A stretch of DNA of 15,041 bases from Ruminococcus sp. (GTDB lineage Bacteria; Bacillota; Clostridia; Oscillospirales; Ruminococcaceae), in the NCBI GenBank assembly GCA_031262625.1, contig JAISHJ010000076.1:1-15041 (forward strand). The letters run 5' to 3'. Numbering within the stretch: the stretch's first letter is position 1; the number at the start of each line of letters is the position of its first letter. The position numbers were made by a program, and so were the translations under genes. Under the pieces are notes generated by a model. That model made no database searches. It worked only from the letters and a program-made list of their open reading frames with translations, and was not told where the DNA came from. Of the stretch, positions 13,414-15,041 are shown one piece after another.

Positions 13414-13912
13414 CGTAACCCTGCGTGAATGGCAATTATCCGATGCCGCCGCGCTTTCGGAAATTCTCACAAATAAAAAGGTGCTTGATAATCTGCGCGA
13501 CGGGCTTCCGTACCCTTACACCGAAAAGGACGGCGAGTTTTACATAAACAGTATGCTTTCCGCCGACAAAAACGATACGTTCGCTTTTGCTATTATCAAT
13601 GACGGTGAAGTTGTCGGGAGCATAGGAGCGTTTCGTCAGCAAAATATCCACAGCAAAACCGCCGAAGTCGGCTATTATGTCGGCGAAAAATACTGGGGAA
13701 ACGGCATATGTACGGCGGCAGTTACGCTTTTAAGCCGCTTTGTCTTTGAAAATACCGATATAATCAGGCTTTTTGCAGAGCCGTTTGCTTCAAACGCCGG
13801 TTCAATTCGCGTTCTCGAAAAGGCAGGTTTTGAATATGAAGGCACATTGCGAAAAAACGCCGTCAAAAACGGCGTTGTGAATGATATGAAAATGTATTCG
13901 CTGTTAAAATGA
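13397..13912 (+). CDS. GNAT-family N-acetyltransferase (RimJ/RimL-like)
   Basis: This 171-residue acetyltransferase would transfer acetyl from acetyl-CoA to an amine, possibly a protein N-terminus or a small molecule. The RimJ/RimL-type layout is evident: LREWQLSDAAAL at the N-terminus, AFAIINDGEVVGSIGAF (about 63-79) and motif A VGYYVGEKYWGNGICTAAV (91-109) with the acetyl-CoA pyrophosphate loop. The conserved NAGSIRVLEKAGFEYEG (133-149) is motif B, followed by a strand ending MKMYSLLK. The family does not fix the substrate. ATG 13397 lies inside the end of the membrane protein gene, with AGGGG 7 nt upstream, so translation is coupled. No terminator is seen in the 37 bp before the convergent secreted-protein gene. 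Confidence 0.9.
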   Translation: MKIKTDVTLREWQLSDAAALSEILTNKKVLDNLRDGLPYPYTEKDGEFYINSMLSADKNDTFAFAIINDGEVVGSIGAFRQQNIHSKTAEVGYYVGEKYWGNGICTAAVTLLSRFVFENTDIIRLFAEPFASNAGSIRVLEKAGFEYEGTLRKNAVKNGVVNDMKMYSLLK

Positions 13913-13949
13913 TTAATCTATCTGCGTAAGAACCTTAACAGAATAAACT

Positions 13950-14486
13950 TTACTTAGATTTAGTTATTTTCAGAGATACAAAGTTATCGTCGTCGAGAAT
14001 ACCTTCCGCATCGGCAACCGTAAGGTAGACTTTGTAACCCTGCGGATGGTCGTCGCCTAAATAGAGAGGCTCTCCGTTATCGGGGCAGAGGTCGCCCTCC
14101 CAAATCCATGAGTTGTCGATCGGGTCTCTTAACACAATGTGATATGTAATATATTTTTTGTAATTTTCGCTTAAAAAGTCCGTTATATCAACAGCATTGC
14201 AAGCAGAGCCGATTCCCATAATATCGTGAAAAGGGTCGGTAATATCGCAAAATGCTTTTGCGCCTTTCAGTAGTAACTCGCCGCTGCCGAAAGTAGGAAG
14301 GATAGTCCTTATTTCATAATTGCCCGGTTTGAATGTTGCAGCATACCCGTCGTTCATTGATGTAATCAGAGGAGTTATGTAGCCGGACTCTTCGACTAAA
14401 GTATAGTCAGCGGCTGTAGCAGTAATCCCGCTTGAAAAACCAAAAGTAAGGATAACGCTTACTAATACGGAAATGAGTTTTTTCAT
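13950..14486 (-). CDS. Secreted protein of unknown function
   Basis: This 178-residue protein begins MKKLISVLVSVILTFGFSSG and has a likely signal-peptidase site after ATAA (about residue 26). The mature part is about 150 residues and mostly beta-strand-like, with conserved-looking features such as FKPGNYEIRTI, ITDFLSENYKKYITYHI and NSWIWEGDLCPDNG. Cysteines at 80, 96 and 134 leave one unpaired. I recognise no family. A GAGGTC ribosome binding site precedes ATG 14486. A TATAAT-like -10 lies on the minus strand at 14533-14528, but its -35 is poor. The gene is monocistronic and convergent with the acetyltransferase. The hairpin at 14547-14573 insulates it from the rRNA-side transcript. Confidence 0.75.
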   Translation of the reverse strand: MKKLISVLVSVILTFGFSSGITATAADYTLVEESGYITPLITSMNDGYAATFKPGNYEIRTILPTFGSGELLLKGAKAFCDITDPFHDIMGIGSACNAVDITDFLSENYKKYITYHIVLRDPIDNSWIWEGDLCPDNGEPLYLGDDHPQGYKVYLTVADAEGILDDDNFVSLKITKSK

Positions 14487-14546
14487 AAGAGACCTCTTTG
14501 ATTTTACAAATATGTTGTGGACTTCTCATTATAAACGACAAAAATT

Positions 14547-14573
14547 AAAAAAGCATAAACAATATGCTTTTTT
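14547..14573. terminator. Intrinsic terminator-like hairpin, A/T flanked
   Basis: AAAAAAGCAT (14547-14556), a 7-nt loop and ATGCTTTTTT (14564-14573) form a perfect 10-bp stem flanked by A and T runs, so it can act in either direction. On the minus strand it would stop transcription coming from the rRNA/tRNA/zinc-ribbon side before the secreted-protein gene. Confidence 0.7.
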
Positions 14574-14618
14574 TAGATGAATTATTTGTAAATTTTTAGC
14601 CAAGTAGTCATAAATATG

Positions 14619-14647
14619 AAAGTGTTTGAGATGCTCTCAAACACTTT
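14619..14647. terminator. Perfect 13-bp hairpin just after the zinc-ribbon gene
   Basis: AAAGTGTTTGAGA (14619-14631) and TCTCAAACACTTT (14635-14647) pair perfectly around the 3-nt loop TGC. It starts 10 bp after the stop of the minus-strand zinc-ribbon gene. Only a weak T-rich stretch follows on that strand, so it is a partial terminator or an mRNA 3'-end stabiliser, backed up by the 14547-14573 hairpin. Confidence 0.6.
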
Positions 14648-14657
14648 ATGTATTTTA

Positions 14658-14867
14658 CTAAAACAATGTTTCCTTTGCAATACCGGGATGTCGAGTATCA
14701 ATTTTAGTACCGCATGAACAATTTATTATGTTCCACTTACGACCGCATTTATCGCACGAGACATCATTAAAACAGCTAAGATTTACGCCTTTACTTCCGC
14801 AATTTTCGCAAACGACTTCTTTGTATACTTTTCTACATTTTCTGTTGGGACAAGTTATTTTCACCAT
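14658..14867 (-). CDS. Small cysteine-rich zinc-ribbon protein
   Basis: This 69-residue protein has nine cysteines: Cys6-x4-Cys11, Cys20-x2-Cys23, Cys32, Cys38-x2-Cys41 and Cys50-x-Cys52. The spacing fits two zinc ribbons, the second being CDKCGRKW with CSCG. Net charge is basic, which suits nucleic-acid or ribosome binding, though that is inference. The start could be ATG 14867 or the following GTG; the only upstream match to a ribosome binding site is a weak GGGG about 8 nt away. It lies 57 bp downstream of tRNA-Asn on the same strand, with no visible terminator or promoter between them, so it may be transcribed as the tail of the rRNA operon. I know no specific family. Confidence 0.65.
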   Translation of the reverse strand: MVKITCPNRKCRKVYKEVVCENCGSKGVNLSCFNDVSCDKCGRKWNIINCSCGTKIDTRHPGIAKETLF

Positions 14868-14924
14868 ACGCGATACCCCAAATTACTCCAACTGAACGTC
14901 AGACTACCCTCGCAGTACCATAGA

Positions 14925-14997
14925 CTCCCCCTGCTGGACTTGAACCAGCGACACCCTGATTAACAGTCAGGTGCTCTACCGACTGAGCTAAGGGGGA
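14925..14997 (-). tRNA. tRNA-Asn (anticodon GTT)
   Basis: The 73-nt cloverleaf is complete on the minus strand. The acceptor stem is UCCCCCU/AGGGGGA with discriminator G. The D arm is GCTC/GAGC, the anticodon stem CCTGA/TCAGG with loop CTGTTAA (anticodon GTT), and the T arm GCTGG-TTCAAGT-CCAGC. The variable loop is 5 nt. CCA is not encoded. It follows the 5S tail by about 9 nt, the usual place for tRNA-Asn in Firmicute rRNA operons. Confidence 0.97.
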
Positions 14998-15006
14998 ATA
15001 CACAAG

Positions 15007-15041
15007 TCCCGGCACATACCTATTTTCCCGCCTCGTCACCA
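15007..15041 (-). rRNA. rrf: 5S rRNA, 3' end (truncated by window edge)
   Basis: On the minus strand the last 35 nt read GAGGCGGGAAAATAGG then a short spacer and TGCCGGGA. This matches the conserved 3' part of bacterial 5S rRNA (loop E/helix IV region GCGxGAxAxTAGG and the terminal TGCCxGG strand of helix I). The remainder lies beyond the window. The exact 3' end is uncertain by a few bases. tRNA-Asn follows directly. Confidence 0.75.

Noticed and set aside
13913..13949. Terminator between the acetyltransferase and the convergent secreted-protein gene
   Set aside because: No stable G-C stem with a T-run is present in these 37 bases.
14867..15041. Integration or attachment site at the tRNA-Asn gene
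   Set aside because: No integrase gene and no second copy of the tRNA 3' end was seen in the window.

Overview
The window reads as a chromosomal segment of a low- to mid-GC Firmicute of the class Clostridia, most like the Ruminococcus/Oscillospiraceae group. This rests on strong GGAG-type ribosome binding sites, TTGACA/TATAAT promoters, Thr/Pro-rich extracellular linkers, and the types of hybrid kinase, HD-GYP regulator and serine/threonine kinase present. That assignment is an inference from gene style; no 16S gene is visible. There are no insertion sequences, phage genes or CRISPR arrays. The right edge enters an rRNA operon from its 3' end (5S tail, then tRNA-Asn).

Layout. 1-654: 3' part of a superfamily I (UvrD-like) helicase on the + strand, ending at a bidirectional terminator (about 660-690). 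696-5567: a three-gene minus-strand operon driven by a clear promoter at 5604-5633. It encodes a membrane-anchored GH3 beta-N-acetylhexosaminidase, a REC/HD-GYP response regulator and a membrane hybrid histidine kinase with its own REC and HPt domains. 5847-6257: a small GFA-family zinc protein. 6308-10709: a + strand signalling operon with a perfect consensus promoter. It encodes a Ser/Thr kinase with zinc ribbon, kinase, one membrane segment, a Thr/Pro stalk and an extracytoplasmic leucine-rich repeat domain. This is followed by a membrane-anchored PP2C phosphatase, an 83-residue predicted secreted protein and a soluble PP2C phosphatase, closed by a strong terminator. 10793-13912: recQ (apparently leaderless), a small membrane protein and a GNAT acetyltransferase. 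13950-14486: a secreted protein of unknown function on the minus strand. 14658-15041, minus strand: 5S rRNA tail, tRNA-Asn and a small cysteine-rich zinc-ribbon protein.

How the genes work together. Two separate envelope-sensing systems lie side by side. The first operon contains every step of a His-Asp-His-Asp phosphorelay (kinase His331, REC Asp633, HPt His771, regulator Asp51), whose output is probably cyclic-di-nucleotide hydrolysis. It is co-transcribed with a peptidoglycan-processing glycosidase. The second is a reversible Ser/Thr phosphorylation module. The kinase has the reverse domain order of a plant LRR receptor kinase (kinase inside, LRR outside), and two phosphatases and a tiny exported protein are encoded with it. 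This second module is the best candidate here for an undescribed system.
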